A stretch of 35,447 bases of DNA from H111-94 sp034436045 (lineage in GTDB: Bacteria; Chloroflexota; Ktedonobacteria; Ktedonobacterales; Ktedonobacteraceae), in the NCBI GenBank assembly GCA_034436045.1, contig DAOTVZ010000226.1:1-35447 (forward strand). Direction: 5' to 3'. The notes under the pieces were generated by a model, which was given only the letters and a program-made list of their open reading frames with translations, was not told where the DNA came from and did no database searches. This document shows positions 13,222 to 22,552 of this stretch, one piece after another; the stretch's first letter is position 1, and every line of letters begins with the position of its first letter. The position numbers were made by a program, and so were the translations under genes.

Positions 13222-16200
13222 TCACTCCTTGAACTCGAAGGCTAAATGCCAGCCAGTCTCATCGTGGAAACGCTGCCATGCCTCTTGCATCAGCGCTTCA
13301 TCCTCTTCCCCAACGACCGTCACCTTGGCCAGTTTGGCGCTCTGGTTGAGCGATGGTGTCCCTAGCATGACAAAACTGGCAGGCACCGCGCGCTGAGCTG
13401 CCTCAATCATAGCCTGTTGATGCACACTCGGATGAATGCGAATTTGCCAGCCGGTCTTCTCTGCCAGCGTTGCCAGTTGTTCGGCATAACGCTGTTGCGC
13501 TACATCGGGGAAGTAGAAGCGCAAGAGCAGGGTATGTGATCTATCTTGCGTGCCGATCTTCGCTATCCCCGGCAGATCATCAAGCATGGCATGGGCAATC
13601 ACCAGCGCATCATGCGGATTGAGGATATTACTCTTTGTTACCGTCACTGTTGCTCCCGTTGACTCTGCTGAAGCCATCGCTGCCGTAGGGACATGACGTG
13701 TCACGTCCGACGCACGATTGGGCAAACGAAACTCCAGAAGCCAGCCGGTTTCGGCATGAAACCTTGCCTTCGCCCGCTCAATCTCCTCCGGCGCAGCTTC
13801 ACCTGTGCATTCATAGACCAGCAACGTGCGATCATGATAGATCGAGGGGCCACCCACCGGCTCTATACCCTCCGGCATACACTCCTCTGCCTTCTCAGCC
13901 AGCGCTCCCTGGTGCGCGTTCGGCCAGACACTCACAGGCACACCGGTCTCTTCAGCGACAGCTTCGATCTCAGTAGCATATCGTTCGCGCGCCACCTGCG
14001 GGAAGTAGAAGTAGAGCGTGACCGCGCCCGTCTCAGGATTAACACCGCGCTTATAGAGGTCGGGAGCTTCGCCCAGATGCGCACTGATAACGCTCTGAAT
14101 CCACTCTTGATCGGGTGGCTCTGCCTCTTCCGGCAATTCCAGCGCGTACTGCCAGTCCGGCGCGAGGCTATAGCGCGCCACGCCATCACCTTCCATCATT
14201 GTGGCTTGCTGGAGAAAGAAGTCCGGGCGTAAGAAGACCAGCTTGGCAACGGCCAATCGATCAGTTAAAGATTGCGCAGAGAGTCCCGCTAATGCACATA
14301 GCTCGCTCAGTGTATAGCTCGCTCCTTCCTGACACTGGCTGGCTAATGCACGCGCGGAAAGACGTCGTCGTGTGCGGCGCGCAATACGTGAAATTTCGGC
14401 TAACACAAGCGGCACAGAACGAGGATCGTCGATGATCTCCTGTGGTGCAGGCCCCAGCACATCCAGAATGGCAGCAAAGGGATAGCGCGTGCGTTCAAAG
14501 GCTGCGCCCTTTGGAAACTGCACACGGATAGTCGCCCCTGGCTCAATCGCCTTACAATAGACCGCCTTCGAGATGTCCGAGCGCACGGCGAGAAAGAGGA
14601 TCTGTCCGACCAGTTCGCTAAAAATGTCTTCCGGCGTCTCCTCTTCCTGCCCACGCACACGGAAGGCTTCCTCCAGCGCGTGCTGGCGCACAAAGTATCG
14701 CTGATCGGCGTCTTCTGCCAGCACGTCCAGAATATCCTGCGTCGTCTCGCCGGTTGCCTCACCATACCAGACCGCCGCCAGCTCGCGCGCCGTAACAATA
14801 CGCAGGGTTGGTATCTCACGCACGGCACTCCACAATACCGGCAAATGCTCATAATCGAAGCGTTGCCCTTGCCCGATATTTACCGGCAGCACCGGTAACG
14901 TCTCGACTTTGCCCAATGAAGCCTTCGTCTTTGCCACTCGTCCAGCCGTGAGTTCCAGCGAGGCACCATTATCCGGCAGCAAAACTTCGGTTCCCACCAG
15001 CAGGGAACGCAAGGCGACGCGCGCCTCCGGGTCGCCATGCACCAGCGCTACCTGACGTGGCTTGAGCACCGCCGCGTATGCCGCCAGCTCGCTACCATCG
15101 GCGTGCGCGCTCAAGCTATATTTCGCCACCTTGCAGCGCACCGCCACCTGCTGACCACCCAGGTCGAGCGTATCGCTGCGCTTTTCAGCCAGGTCAAGCA
15201 ACTTTTTCCCTGGTGACTCTTCGTCCTGATAGCCAGTAATCAAGATCGCGGCGTTCTCTTGCTCGGCCAGGCGTGTCGCATACCACACGCTCGGCCCACC
15301 TGTCAGCATACCGCTACTGGAAAGGATGCACGCAGGCGGGCCTGCCAGAATACGTAAGCGCTCGCGCTCATTCTCGACAAACTTGACGTTCGTGCCGGTA
15401 AAAGGCAGATAACCCTTGCGAATCTGGCGCTGCAAAGTCGGTGTCAACGCTTCCGGGATCAGTTGATAGGTGTTACAAACGCGGCGCACCAGGCCATCAA
15501 CATAGATAGGAAAGGCGGGTATCTGCCCACGTTCCTGCGCCGCCTGCAAGAGCAACAGAATCTCCTGGCCCCGCCCCAGACCAAAGCACGGGATCAGCGT
15601 ATGCCCGCCATTAGCAATATGCTCGGCAACGGCCTGCGCCAGCCGTAGCTCTTCGCTCTGCCGGTTAGGGTGCAGACGCGCGCCATAGGTCGATTCAAGC
15701 ACCAGCAGATCACAGCGATCCATGGCAGGCGGCACAGCACCCGGCACCGTGCGTTGCGGCGTGCTGCTGATGTCGCCAGAGATGACTAACGCGCCATCCC
15801 TGCTACTAAACCCGATGCTCATGGCACCTGCGATATGACCGGCGCGGCCCGTTGAGATAGTAATATTTGCTAACTGCGGCAGAGTAAAGGTTTCACCGAC
15901 CGGAACAGGGCGCACCATTGTCAACATGCTGCTGACCAGCGTTTCGGGATAAAGCGGTATCTCCATCTCTTCCGCCGCGCGACGGGCCATAATTCTGAGC
16001 GCATCCGCCAGCATCACTTCCATCAGAAGCGCGGTGCCCCGCGAGGCAAAGATAGGCACGGTTGGAAAGGCCCGATGCAGCAGGGGCAAGGCTCCTATAT
16101 GATCGGCGTGCGCGTGCGTGACGAAAATGGCACGGACATCCTTGCCCTCCAAGAGCGCCAGATCAGGCAAGGGGTCAGATTTGCGATCAACGCGCACGCC

Positions 16201-16290
16201 CGCGTCAACAACAAACCATTGACCGGCAAGCTCGACAGCTACGCAGCTTGCGCCAACACCATTTGCTCCACCAACAAAAATTACCTGCAT
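13222..16290 (-). CDS. Large beta-CASP metallo-beta-lactamase protein with duplicated C-terminal domain
   Basis: Residues 1-460 form a metallo-beta-lactamase/beta-CASP nuclease of the RNase J/CPSF type. Visible motifs are THAHADH (58-64), H153 in GRAGH, D174 in ISGDIS, LESTY (199-203), SSSGMLTGG, LSAHADGSEL and LVHGD. The zinc ligands are complete, so RNase activity is plausible. At 1022 residues it is roughly twice the usual length. The middle (about 470-740) is unrecognised. The last 280 residues hold two related copies of a domain: about 745-865 (YFYFPQVARERYATEIEAVA ... HAETGWLLEF) and 898-1022 (RFYFPDVAQQRYAEQLATLA ... HDETGWHLAF). AGAGGAAG precedes the ATG. It converges with gvpJ. A role in RNA processing is inferred from the fold only. 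Confidence 0.85.
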   Translation of the reverse strand: MQVIFVGGANGVGASCVAVELAGQWFVVDAGVRVDRKSDPLPDLALLEGKDVRAIFVTHAHADHIGALPLLHRAFPTVPIFASRGTALLMEVMLADALRIMARRAAEEMEIPLYPETLVSSMLTMVRPVPVGETFTLPQLANITISTGRAGHIAGAMSIGFSSRDGALVISGDISSTPQRTVPGAVPPAMDRCDLLVLESTYGARLHPNRQSEELRLAQAVAEHIANGGHTLIPCFGLGRGQEILLLLQAAQERGQIPAFPIYVDGLVRRVCNTYQLIPEALTPTLQRQIRKGYLPFTGTNVKFVENERERLRILAGPPACILSSSGMLTGGPSVWYATRLAEQENAAILITGYQDEESPGKKLLDLAEKRSDTLDLGGQQVAVRCKVAKYSLSAHADGSELAAYAAVLKPRQVALVHGDPEARVALRSLLVGTEVLLPDNGASLELTAGRVAKTKASLGKVETLPVLPVNIGQGQRFDYEHLPVLWSAVREIPTLRIVTARELAAVWYGEATGETTQDILDVLAEDADQRYFVRQHALEEAFRVRGQEEETPEDIFSELVGQILFLAVRSDISKAVYCKAIEPGATIRVQFPKGAAFERTRYPFAAILDVLGPAPQEIIDDPRSVPLVLAEISRIARRTRRRLSARALASQCQEGASYTLSELCALAGLSAQSLTDRLAVAKLVFLRPDFFLQQATMMEGDGVARYSLAPDWQYALELPEEAEPPDQEWIQSVISAHLGEAPDLYKRGVNPETGAVTLYFYFPQVARERYATEIEAVAEETGVPVSVWPNAHQGALAEKAEECMPEGIEPVGGPSIYHDRTLLVYECTGEAAPEEIERAKARFHAETGWLLEFRLPNRASDVTRHVPTAAMASAESTGATVTVTKSNILNPHDALVIAHAMLDDLPGIAKIGTQDRSHTLLLRFYFPDVAQQRYAEQLATLAEKTGWQIRIHPSVHQQAMIEAAQRAVPASFVMLGTPSLNQSAKLAKVTVVGEEDEALMQEAWQRFHDETGWHLAFEFKE

Positions 16291-16373
16291 CTATACTTCC
16301 TCTGTTCTCTGCAAAAATGTGCCATCCTGACTGACAGAGTTTTTATACTCACACATGAGCCATCAAATACCGC

Positions 16374-17363
16374 TTAAGCCTTCGCTTCTTCTTCGTATAA
16401 AGCCGCCATGTGCTTCACCGCCTGTGCCACCTCTTCGCGCACCTGCTCAGGCGTAACAACCAGCGCATGCGGGCCAAGCGATAACACATACGAAATGGCG
16501 GCATCCAGCGACTCAAACGGTATACTGGCAATAATGCTGCCATCGCGCTCTTCACTTATAATAGTTGCCCCATCGCGCAGACGATGACGCGCAGAAGCCT
16601 CTATTTTCAAGGTCATTGTGAGCGATTGCATGCGCCTATCGAGATACTTACGCGCCTCGCGCCAATAGTTTTGCAGGTCAAAATCGTCTCTCTTCTGCAC
16701 CATCTCATCCCGTACATGCACATCTTGAATATAACCGACACGAAACGGGTGAATTTGATGACAGCAATGACATAACGCGATCAAATACCAGATGCCCGTG
16801 CGCACCTGAGGGCGCGGCAAGCCTCTATATACCAATCCATACGGTTCAACCCGACGCCAGGTTAGAGCAGAACCGTCCGTGCGCGGATACAAAATATCAA
16901 GCTGCTGGCCCTTCCAGAGCGCGCTGCGAATCAGATCGAGATAAGCCGTCGCCGGTTTCTGCTGCCAGGCGTTGGTGTCAAAAAGAATGCGCTCACGTGC
17001 TGCGCGCACGTCGGCACGATACTCCTCCGGTAATGTGGCTTCCAATTTTAGGAAAGCGCGATGCAGGTCTTCATCGTCTGCAAAGAGACTATAGTTGCCA
17101 ACCATCGCTCCTCCCAGCACCAGCGAGACAACCTCCTCACGTGTAAAATGTGAAGTTTCGACATAATGTTCTTGCAGCAGGTAATAGCCGCCACCGGGAC
17201 CTTGTTGTATCGCCACCGGTACATGCGCCATTGAGAGTGCGTTAATGTCTCGATAGATAGTGCGAATGGAGACTCCCAGAAGTTCTGCCAGTTGGTGTGC
17301 GGGCATTTTGCCACGCGCCTGTAATAAGAGTGTAATCGCCAGTAGACGTTCTGCACGTTGCAT
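16374..17363 (-). CDS. HTH-WYL transcriptional regulator
   Basis: The 329-residue protein begins with a winged helix-turn-helix (QRAERLLAITLLLQARGKMP, then LAELLGVSIRTIYRDINAL) of the DeoR-like YafY type. A WYL domain follows (about 135-225), with GLVYRG, TGIWYLIALC (the W-Y-L signature) and FRVGYIQDV, and then a WCX-type C-terminus. WYL proteins sense ligands, often nucleotides or nucleic acids, and act as activators or repressors. The ATG at 17363 lies only 6 bases after a TATACT box on the minus strand and has no Shine-Dalgarno site, so the mRNA may be leaderless. It diverges from the ABC exporter operon, which is its likely target. Confidence 0.9.
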   Translation of the reverse strand: MQRAERLLAITLLLQARGKMPAHQLAELLGVSIRTIYRDINALSMAHVPVAIQQGPGGGYYLLQEHYVETSHFTREEVVSLVLGGAMVGNYSLFADDEDLHRAFLKLEATLPEEYRADVRAARERILFDTNAWQQKPATAYLDLIRSALWKGQQLDILYPRTDGSALTWRRVEPYGLVYRGLPRPQVRTGIWYLIALCHCCHQIHPFRVGYIQDVHVRDEMVQKRDDFDLQNYWREARKYLDRRMQSLTMTLKIEASARHRLRDGATIISEERDGSIIASIPFESLDAAISYVLSLGPHALVVTPEQVREEVAQAVKHMAALYEEEAKA

Positions 17364-17369
17364 ACAATT

Positions 17370-17375
17370 AGTATA
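17370..17375 (-). promoter_or_regulatory. -10 element of the WYL regulator, leaderless arrangement
   Basis: On the minus strand TGATATACT gives an extended -10 (TG-n-TATACT), with six bases to the ATG. Transcription would start at or next to the A of the start codon. Confidence 0.55.
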
Positions 17376-17406
17376 TCACAACAACATAGTGGAAGAAAAT
17401 TTCTTA

Positions 17407-17436
17407 GAAAGGCTGACAGACTGATGTCAGCCTTTC
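17407..17436 (+). promoter_or_regulatory. 12-bp perfect inverted repeat, candidate operator of the WYL regulator
   Basis: GAAAGGCTGACA and TGTCAGCCTTTC are perfect arms around six bases. The repeat lies midway between the divergent regulator and ABC genes, immediately upstream of the extended -10 of the ABC operon (TGCTATACT, 17439-17447). It therefore occupies the -35 region. This placement fits a repressor or activator site better than an RNA hairpin. Confidence 0.65.
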
Positions 17437-17438
17437 CA

Positions 17439-17447
17439 TGCTATACT
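17439..17447 (+). promoter_or_regulatory. Extended -10 promoter of the ABC exporter operon
   Basis: TGCTATACT is an extended -10, 51 bases before the GTG start of the first exporter gene. No good -35 is seen; the inverted repeat occupies that position. Confidence 0.6.
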
Positions 17448-17498
17448 TAATACTCAATCCCATCATAGGCATGGCGTGTTGAGAAAGGAACCTTCTTC

Positions 17499-19376
17499 GT
17501 GACAGTATCCCAACTTGTGAAACCTTCTTTACGTGAACGTTTCTCTACATGGCAGGCCAACTGGCGAATCTACCTGCGTATCATTCGTCTATTGCGTCCT
17601 CACTGGCTATTTTCTATCGGCACCGTTGTCTGTCTAGGGCTGGCAACCGCCTTCGCCATGATTATTCCCTGGCTGCTGGCCTGGGTCGTCGATGTCGGTG
17701 TGCAAAATGGGCACTTCAGCGACCTGCTGCTCGCCGCTGGCGCGGTCGTTATCATTAGCACGCTACGCGGTCTTGCAGCCTACGGGCAGGGCTATCTCTC
17801 GCAAGCAGTGTCATCCCTGGTGGCCTACGATCTGCGCAATCAGGTCTACCAACATCTGCAAGAGTTGAGTTTCTCTTTCCACGATGAAGCGGAAACGGGA
17901 CAATTGATGTCTCGTATGACTGTCGATATCGAAGCAATCCGTAATTTTATTACCCTGGGACTCCTGCGCGCGCTGGTGGCTTTCGTCACCTTCACATCTA
18001 TTACCGTCATTCTCTTTACACTGGATTGGCGGCTGGCCCTCATTACACTCATCAGTGTACCGGTGATAGGCTTTCTGGCCACACAGGTGGCAAAACGCCT
18101 GCGTCCACTCTGGCTCGGTGTACAGAACGAGACGGGCGCACTGGGAACCATTATGCAGGAGAGCCTGAGCGGGATGCGCGTGGTGAAATCTTTTACACGC
18201 GAGCCATTCGAAGTCGAGAAATTTGACGCCAAAAATCAGGAGGTGCGCAACCTCAACCTGGAAGCGCTGCGCCTCTCCGCCTGGAATCAGCCCTTGATGG
18301 TTCTCGCGCTCAACGTCATCAACGTTCTCGTCGTCTGGGTTGGTGGCATCGCCGTCATTGGCGACAAGTTGAGCCTGGGCGTTCTCGTCGCCGTCACCCA
18401 GTATATCCTACTGCTGGGAACACCTGTACGCTCCTTCGGCTTCATGGTCAACTGGTTCCTGCGTGGTCTGAGCGGCGGCATACGCATCTTTGCTGTGATG
18501 GATACACAACCTGACATCGTAAGCAAGCCCGGTGCGCATGTACTTGAGCAGGTACGAGGCGAAGTGCGTTATGAGCATGTCTCCTTCGCGTATGGCAAAG
18601 GGCCAGAGGTCTTACACGACATCAACATTAACGCTAAAGCCGGGCAGATTATCGCCCTGCTGGGCGCGACCGGCAGCGGAAAGAGTACCGTTCTACATCT
18701 GTTGCCTCGCTTCTACGACGTGACCGGTGGCTGCGTCAAAGTCGATGGCTACGATGTACGCGATGTCACCGTCGAATCGCTGCGGCGCAATATCGGCCTC
18801 GTGCTACAGGATGTCTTCCTGTTCAACGCTACCTTGCGCGACAATATCGCCTACGGCGTTACCGATGTAACTGAAGAAGAGATCATGCAAGCCGCCAGAA
18901 TCGCGCACGTCCATGACTTTGCCGTCAATCTACCCGACGGCTATGACACCTGGGTTGGTGAGCGCGGCGTGACGCTCTCCGGCGGCCAGAAACAGCGTGT
19001 GGCCATCGCCCGTACTTTGCTGCTCAATCCACGTATTCTGATCCTCGACGAATCGACCTCCAGCGTCGATATGGAGACAGAATACCAGATTCAGCAGGCG
19101 TTAGAAGTTGTCATGCGTGGACGCACAACGTTCGTGGTCGCTTCACGCCTGCGCACAATTAAGAACGCCGACCAGATACTCATTATCGAAAATGGTGAGA
19201 TCGTAGAACATGGCAACCACGAATCGCTGTTAAAACTCAACGGGCGCTACAAGCGGTTATATGACCTGCAATTGCGCGAGCAGGAAGAATTCGAGGAACG
19301 CCAGCGGCAATTGCGCTCTACCTCTAAAGCGCGCACTGTACAACAGCTTAACCAGGAACAGGAGGTGATGCGATGA
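17499..19376 (+). CDS. ABC exporter subunit (TMD-NBD half transporter), degenerate-site partner
   Basis: The 625-residue half transporter has six predicted membrane helices (about 30-310) and a C-terminal nucleotide-binding domain. Walker A is GATGSGKST (about 389), the signature LSGGQ is canonical (about 493), and Walker B is ILILDES (about 513-519). The switch histidine of AHRLSTI is replaced: the segment reads ASRLRTI with Ser at 549. This suggests it supplies the Walker A/B side of the degenerate ATP site in a heterodimer. The GTG start has AAAGGAAC about 9 bases upstream. The stop overlaps the next start by 4 bases (ATGA). Substrate is unknown; heterodimers of this kind are often drug, lipid or peptide exporters. 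Confidence 0.92.
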   Translation: MTVSQLVKPSLRERFSTWQANWRIYLRIIRLLRPHWLFSIGTVVCLGLATAFAMIIPWLLAWVVDVGVQNGHFSDLLLAAGAVVIISTLRGLAAYGQGYLSQAVSSLVAYDLRNQVYQHLQELSFSFHDEAETGQLMSRMTVDIEAIRNFITLGLLRALVAFVTFTSITVILFTLDWRLALITLISVPVIGFLATQVAKRLRPLWLGVQNETGALGTIMQESLSGMRVVKSFTREPFEVEKFDAKNQEVRNLNLEALRLSAWNQPLMVLALNVINVLVVWVGGIAVIGDKLSLGVLVAVTQYILLLGTPVRSFGFMVNWFLRGLSGGIRIFAVMDTQPDIVSKPGAHVLEQVRGEVRYEHVSFAYGKGPEVLHDININAKAGQIIALLGATGSGKSTVLHLLPRFYDVTGGCVKVDGYDVRDVTVESLRRNIGLVLQDVFLFNATLRDNIAYGVTDVTEEEIMQAARIAHVHDFAVNLPDGYDTWVGERGVTLSGGQKQRVAIARTLLLNPRILILDESTSSVDMETEYQIQQALEVVMRGRTTFVVASRLRTIKNADQILIIENGEIVEHGNHESLLKLNGRYKRLYDLQLREQEEFEERQRQLRSTSKARTVQQLNQEQEVMR

Positions 19377-21199
19377 AAGCAAGCAGTTACGTTGAGCAGA
19401 GGCGTAAGAATTACTGGCGTGAAAATAGTCTGGCCTATGCTGACGAAGACATCTCTAAGAAATTTGATTGGAAGCTGCTCAGGCAATTTCTCCCTTACAT
19501 GAAAGATTATCGCCTGAGACTCATCGCCAGCACCGTTCTGATGTTGATCTACACTGTTGCCAACCTGCTCAATCCTTATCTGATCGGGCTGGCAATCGAC
19601 GATTTTATCACACAGCACGACTTGAAAGGTCTGGCCGTCATTAGTAGCATCCTCTTAGCAGTCAATATCATCATGTGGCTGGCCCAGTACGGGCAGGTCT
19701 GGACAATGTCCTGGACAGGCGAGCAGATCCTCTATCGGCTCAGTTCTGACATGTTCGCCCACTTGCAAGAACTATCGCTGCGTTTCTATGATCGCACTCA
19801 GATCGGGCGCGTCATGTCGCGTCTACAAAGCGACATGGATGTGCTGGAGTCCATGCTCAACACGGGCCTGCTCTCCATCCTCAGTTCGCTCATCTCCCTG
19901 ATAGGTATCATTGTTGCGATGCTTTCCATGAACGTGCCACTGGCCCTGCTCACCTTCGCCGTTCTTCCCATCATGATGGCGATAGCGGCCTTCTGGCAGC
20001 GCCACGCGCAGCGCTCGTTTCGCCTGACACGCGCCGCTATCTCGATGGTCAACGCGACCTTGCAGGAGAATATCTCCGGCATGCGCGTCATCCAGAGCCT
20101 GGCGCGTGAGGAGCGCAACAGCGCCGAGTTCGATGAACTCAACTCATATAACCGCGACACCAATCTTGAGGCCAGCCGCATCGCCGCCCTGGTCTTACCG
20201 CTCGTCGAGGTGGTGGCAGCGCTCGCCATCGCCATCACTATCATCTACGGCGGCTTACTGGTTGAACATAAAGCCCTGCTGGTTGGTGTACTGGTAGCCT
20301 TTACACTCTACATTAACCGTTTCTTCGACCCCATCCGTGACTTGAGCCAGCAGTACACGCAACTGCAACGCGCTGGTATCGCCGTCGAGCGCGTCTTCCA
20401 GATCATGAATGTTCCGGTCGAGATCAAAGACAAGCCAGATGCACAGGAGTTACCGCCCATCGAAGGCCATGTCGAGTTCCGTCACGTCGTCTTCGGCTAC
20501 AATCCCGAACGGCCCATCTTGCATGACCTCAACATCTCTATCAAGGCCGGTCAAACAGTGGCAATCGTAGGCCAGACTGGTGCCGGCAAAAGTACCATCG
20601 CCAGCCTGTTATTACGCTTTTACGACGTGCAAAAAGGGGCCGTGCTGATCGATGGCTACGACGTGCGTGATGTCACTCAACACTCGTTGCGCCGCCAGAT
20701 CGGCATTGTCCTTCAAGACCCGTTCCTCTTCACCGGCACAGTGCGCGATAATATCCGCTATGGACGGCTGGAAGCCAGTGACGAAGAGGTGATGCAGGCG
20801 GCACGTACCGTCGGCCTGCACGACCTGATTATGCGCATGCCAAAGGGCTACGACACCCCCATTCAGGAACGTGGTCGCAATCTGAGCGTCGGACAGCGCC
20901 AACTCATCTCCTTCGCCCGTGCGCTCCTGGCCGATCCGCGCATCCTGATTCTGGACGAAGCCACCGCCAACATCGACTCGTTCACCGAACTACTGGTACA
21001 ACAGGGCCTGCATCGCCTGCTCTACGGGCGCACCGCCCTGGTCATCGCCCATCGCCTCTCGACCATCAAGGGCGCAGACAAGATCATCGTCCTGGATGCC
21101 GGTCGCGTCATCGAGCAGGGCACGCACGAAGAACTGCTCGCACGCAATGGCGCATATGCCAATCTGTACGCAATGGGTTTCCGCCACGTTGCAGCATAA
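19373..21199 (+). CDS. ABC exporter subunit (TMD-NBD half transporter), catalytic-site partner
   Basis: The 608-residue half transporter has six membrane helices (about 45-330) and an NBD. Walker A is GQTGAGKST (about 400), the signature is altered to LSVGQ (about 504-508, second position Val instead of Gly), Walker B is ILILDEA, and the H-loop is the normal IAHRLSTI. Its non-canonical signature would face the Walker A/B of the upstream subunit, which lacks the switch His. The two changes thus fall in the same composite ATP site, leaving one competent site. This is the BmrCD/TM287-288 type of asymmetric heterodimer. It is co-translated with its partner and ends before a terminator. Confidence 0.93.
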   Translation: MKASSYVEQRRKNYWRENSLAYADEDISKKFDWKLLRQFLPYMKDYRLRLIASTVLMLIYTVANLLNPYLIGLAIDDFITQHDLKGLAVISSILLAVNIIMWLAQYGQVWTMSWTGEQILYRLSSDMFAHLQELSLRFYDRTQIGRVMSRLQSDMDVLESMLNTGLLSILSSLISLIGIIVAMLSMNVPLALLTFAVLPIMMAIAAFWQRHAQRSFRLTRAAISMVNATLQENISGMRVIQSLAREERNSAEFDELNSYNRDTNLEASRIAALVLPLVEVVAALAIAITIIYGGLLVEHKALLVGVLVAFTLYINRFFDPIRDLSQQYTQLQRAGIAVERVFQIMNVPVEIKDKPDAQELPPIEGHVEFRHVVFGYNPERPILHDLNISIKAGQTVAIVGQTGAGKSTIASLLLRFYDVQKGAVLIDGYDVRDVTQHSLRRQIGIVLQDPFLFTGTVRDNIRYGRLEASDEEVMQAARTVGLHDLIMRMPKGYDTPIQERGRNLSVGQRQLISFARALLADPRILILDEATANIDSFTELLVQQGLHRLLYGRTALVIAHRLSTIKGADKIIVLDAGRVIEQGTHEELLARNGAYANLYAMGFRHVAA

Positions 21200-21230
21200 G
21201 CAGCATCAAGCAAACAGCGTCCAACCGATG

Positions 21231-21275
21231 AAAAGCGGGAGCGTTCTCTGCGAGAGGGCGCTTCCGCTTTTCGTT
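21231..21275 (+). terminator. Terminator of the ABC exporter operon
   Basis: AAAAGCGG(g)AGCG pairs with CGCT(t)CCGCTTTT around a roughly 16-base loop that itself contains CTCTGCGAGAG. The A-rich 5' flank and TTTT end give an intrinsic terminator 31 bases after the stop codon. Confidence 0.75.
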
Positions 21276-21384
21276 AGTTACGCTGGCGATACAGAAGAGG
21301 CGAAAAAATCACAGTCGGCTCCATAAAAACTCTACTATCCCATCGCATATGTCACTTTCTAGCCCTCTTGAAAGTGTAGTCTGA

Positions 21385-21402
21385 TAGGTTTGATCAAACC
21401 TA
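21385..21402 (+). promoter_or_regulatory. 18-bp perfect palindrome before manganese catalase
   Basis: TAGGTTTGATCAAACCTA is identical to its reverse complement. It is centred about 60 bp before the catalase ATG, and a TTGAAA (21368-21373) that could be a -35 lies just upstream. The location suggests the operator of an oxidative-stress or metal regulator. I cannot assign it to a known regulator. Confidence 0.6.
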
Positions 21403-21453
21403 CCAAAGGCATTGCATAGTTAAGTATCCATGTAGATAGAAAGAGAGGACGCG

Positions 21454-22341
21454 ATGTTCTTTCATGTGCAAAAGCTGATCAATGATATTCCGGTTGCTGA
21501 ACCTGACCCTGCTGCGGCAAAGGCATTGCAGGAAGGATTAGGCGGGCAGTTTGGGGAGATGCGTACTATGATGCAGTATCTCTTCCAAAGCTTCAATTTT
21601 CGCGGCAAAGCCAAACCCTACCTGGATTTAATCCAGGGCGTTGGCATCGAGGAGATCAGCCATGTCGAATTAATCGCCACTACCATTAACCAGCTCCTGG
21701 ATGATGCGCCGAATTATCGTGGTGATCGCACGCCTGGCGAAGAGGGTTCCACCCCCCTGCGCATCGCGCTTGAGCAGGGCAATATTCAGCATTTCCTGGT
21801 AGGCGCGCAATCTGCTATGCCCGTTGACTCAACCGGCAATCCCTGGTCAGGTTCCTATGTCTACAATAGCGGCAACCTCACGCTCGACCTGCTCTATAAC
21901 CTGATGCTTGAGGCCACCGGGCGTCTGCAAAAGTGCCGTCTATATGAAATGATTAATAACCGCGCTGCACGCGCCACAATTGCCTATCTGATTGTGCGCG
22001 ACGAGGCACATGAAAAAGCGTTCGCAAAGGCGCTTGAAACTCTGGGAGTGAACTGGGGCCATATCCTGCCCATTCCGAAGTTCGATAGCAACAAGTACCC
22101 GGAAGTTAAGAAACTGGTGGACATGGGCCTCAACAACCAGCAATACCACTGGCGATTGGACGGCTCTGAGATGGGCAAAATTTTCCGGGGCGATTCGCCC
22201 GCGCACGATGGCCAACTTCAAGTACCGAGTAACGCCCCGGAAGGCGCGCCGGTACGTCTGGCGGACGAGCGTCCCGAAGAATTCGCCCCCGGCATCCCGG
22301 ATGAGATCCGCGAGATGGTTGAGAACCTCGCCCGCGTGTGA
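21454..22341 (+). CDS. Manganese (non-haem) catalase
   Basis: The 295-residue protein is a ferritin-like dimanganese catalase that converts hydrogen peroxide to water and oxygen. The ligand-bearing helices are visible: FGEMRTMMQYLFQSFNFRGK (first Glu), IEEISHVELIATTI (Glu and His), LTLDLLYNLMLEATGRLQKC (Glu) and RDEAHEKAFAKAL (His). The typical GNPWSGSYVYNSGNL segment is also present. AGAGAGGACGCG precedes the ATG. It is monocistronic between a terminator and the convergent hyuB gene. A tract of ten G lies just after the stop (22357-22366). Confidence 0.95.
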   Translation: MFFHVQKLINDIPVAEPDPAAAKALQEGLGGQFGEMRTMMQYLFQSFNFRGKAKPYLDLIQGVGIEEISHVELIATTINQLLDDAPNYRGDRTPGEEGSTPLRIALEQGNIQHFLVGAQSAMPVDSTGNPWSGSYVYNSGNLTLDLLYNLMLEATGRLQKCRLYEMINNRAARATIAYLIVRDEAHEKAFAKALETLGVNWGHILPIPKFDSNKYPEVKKLVDMGLNNQQYHWRLDGSEMGKIFRGDSPAHDGQLQVPSNAPEGAPVRLADERPEEFAPGIPDEIREMVENLARV

Positions 22342-22552
22342 TTAACCGCCAAGAAAGGGGGGGGGGCAACAGCCAGGGTCGCCCCTACAATACGAGTTGC
22401 TCTTTCTACTGCTTGTCTATTGTAGAGTAGGCCCTGGTTGTCATCGCCTGTTCTACTCCTCTCGTCGGTCTACCTCTTCTTGAAGGTCTATGAGTGTGCC
22501 TCACACCTTATATCCGAGGTGTATATAATCACTTTCATACCGTTTCTACTTC

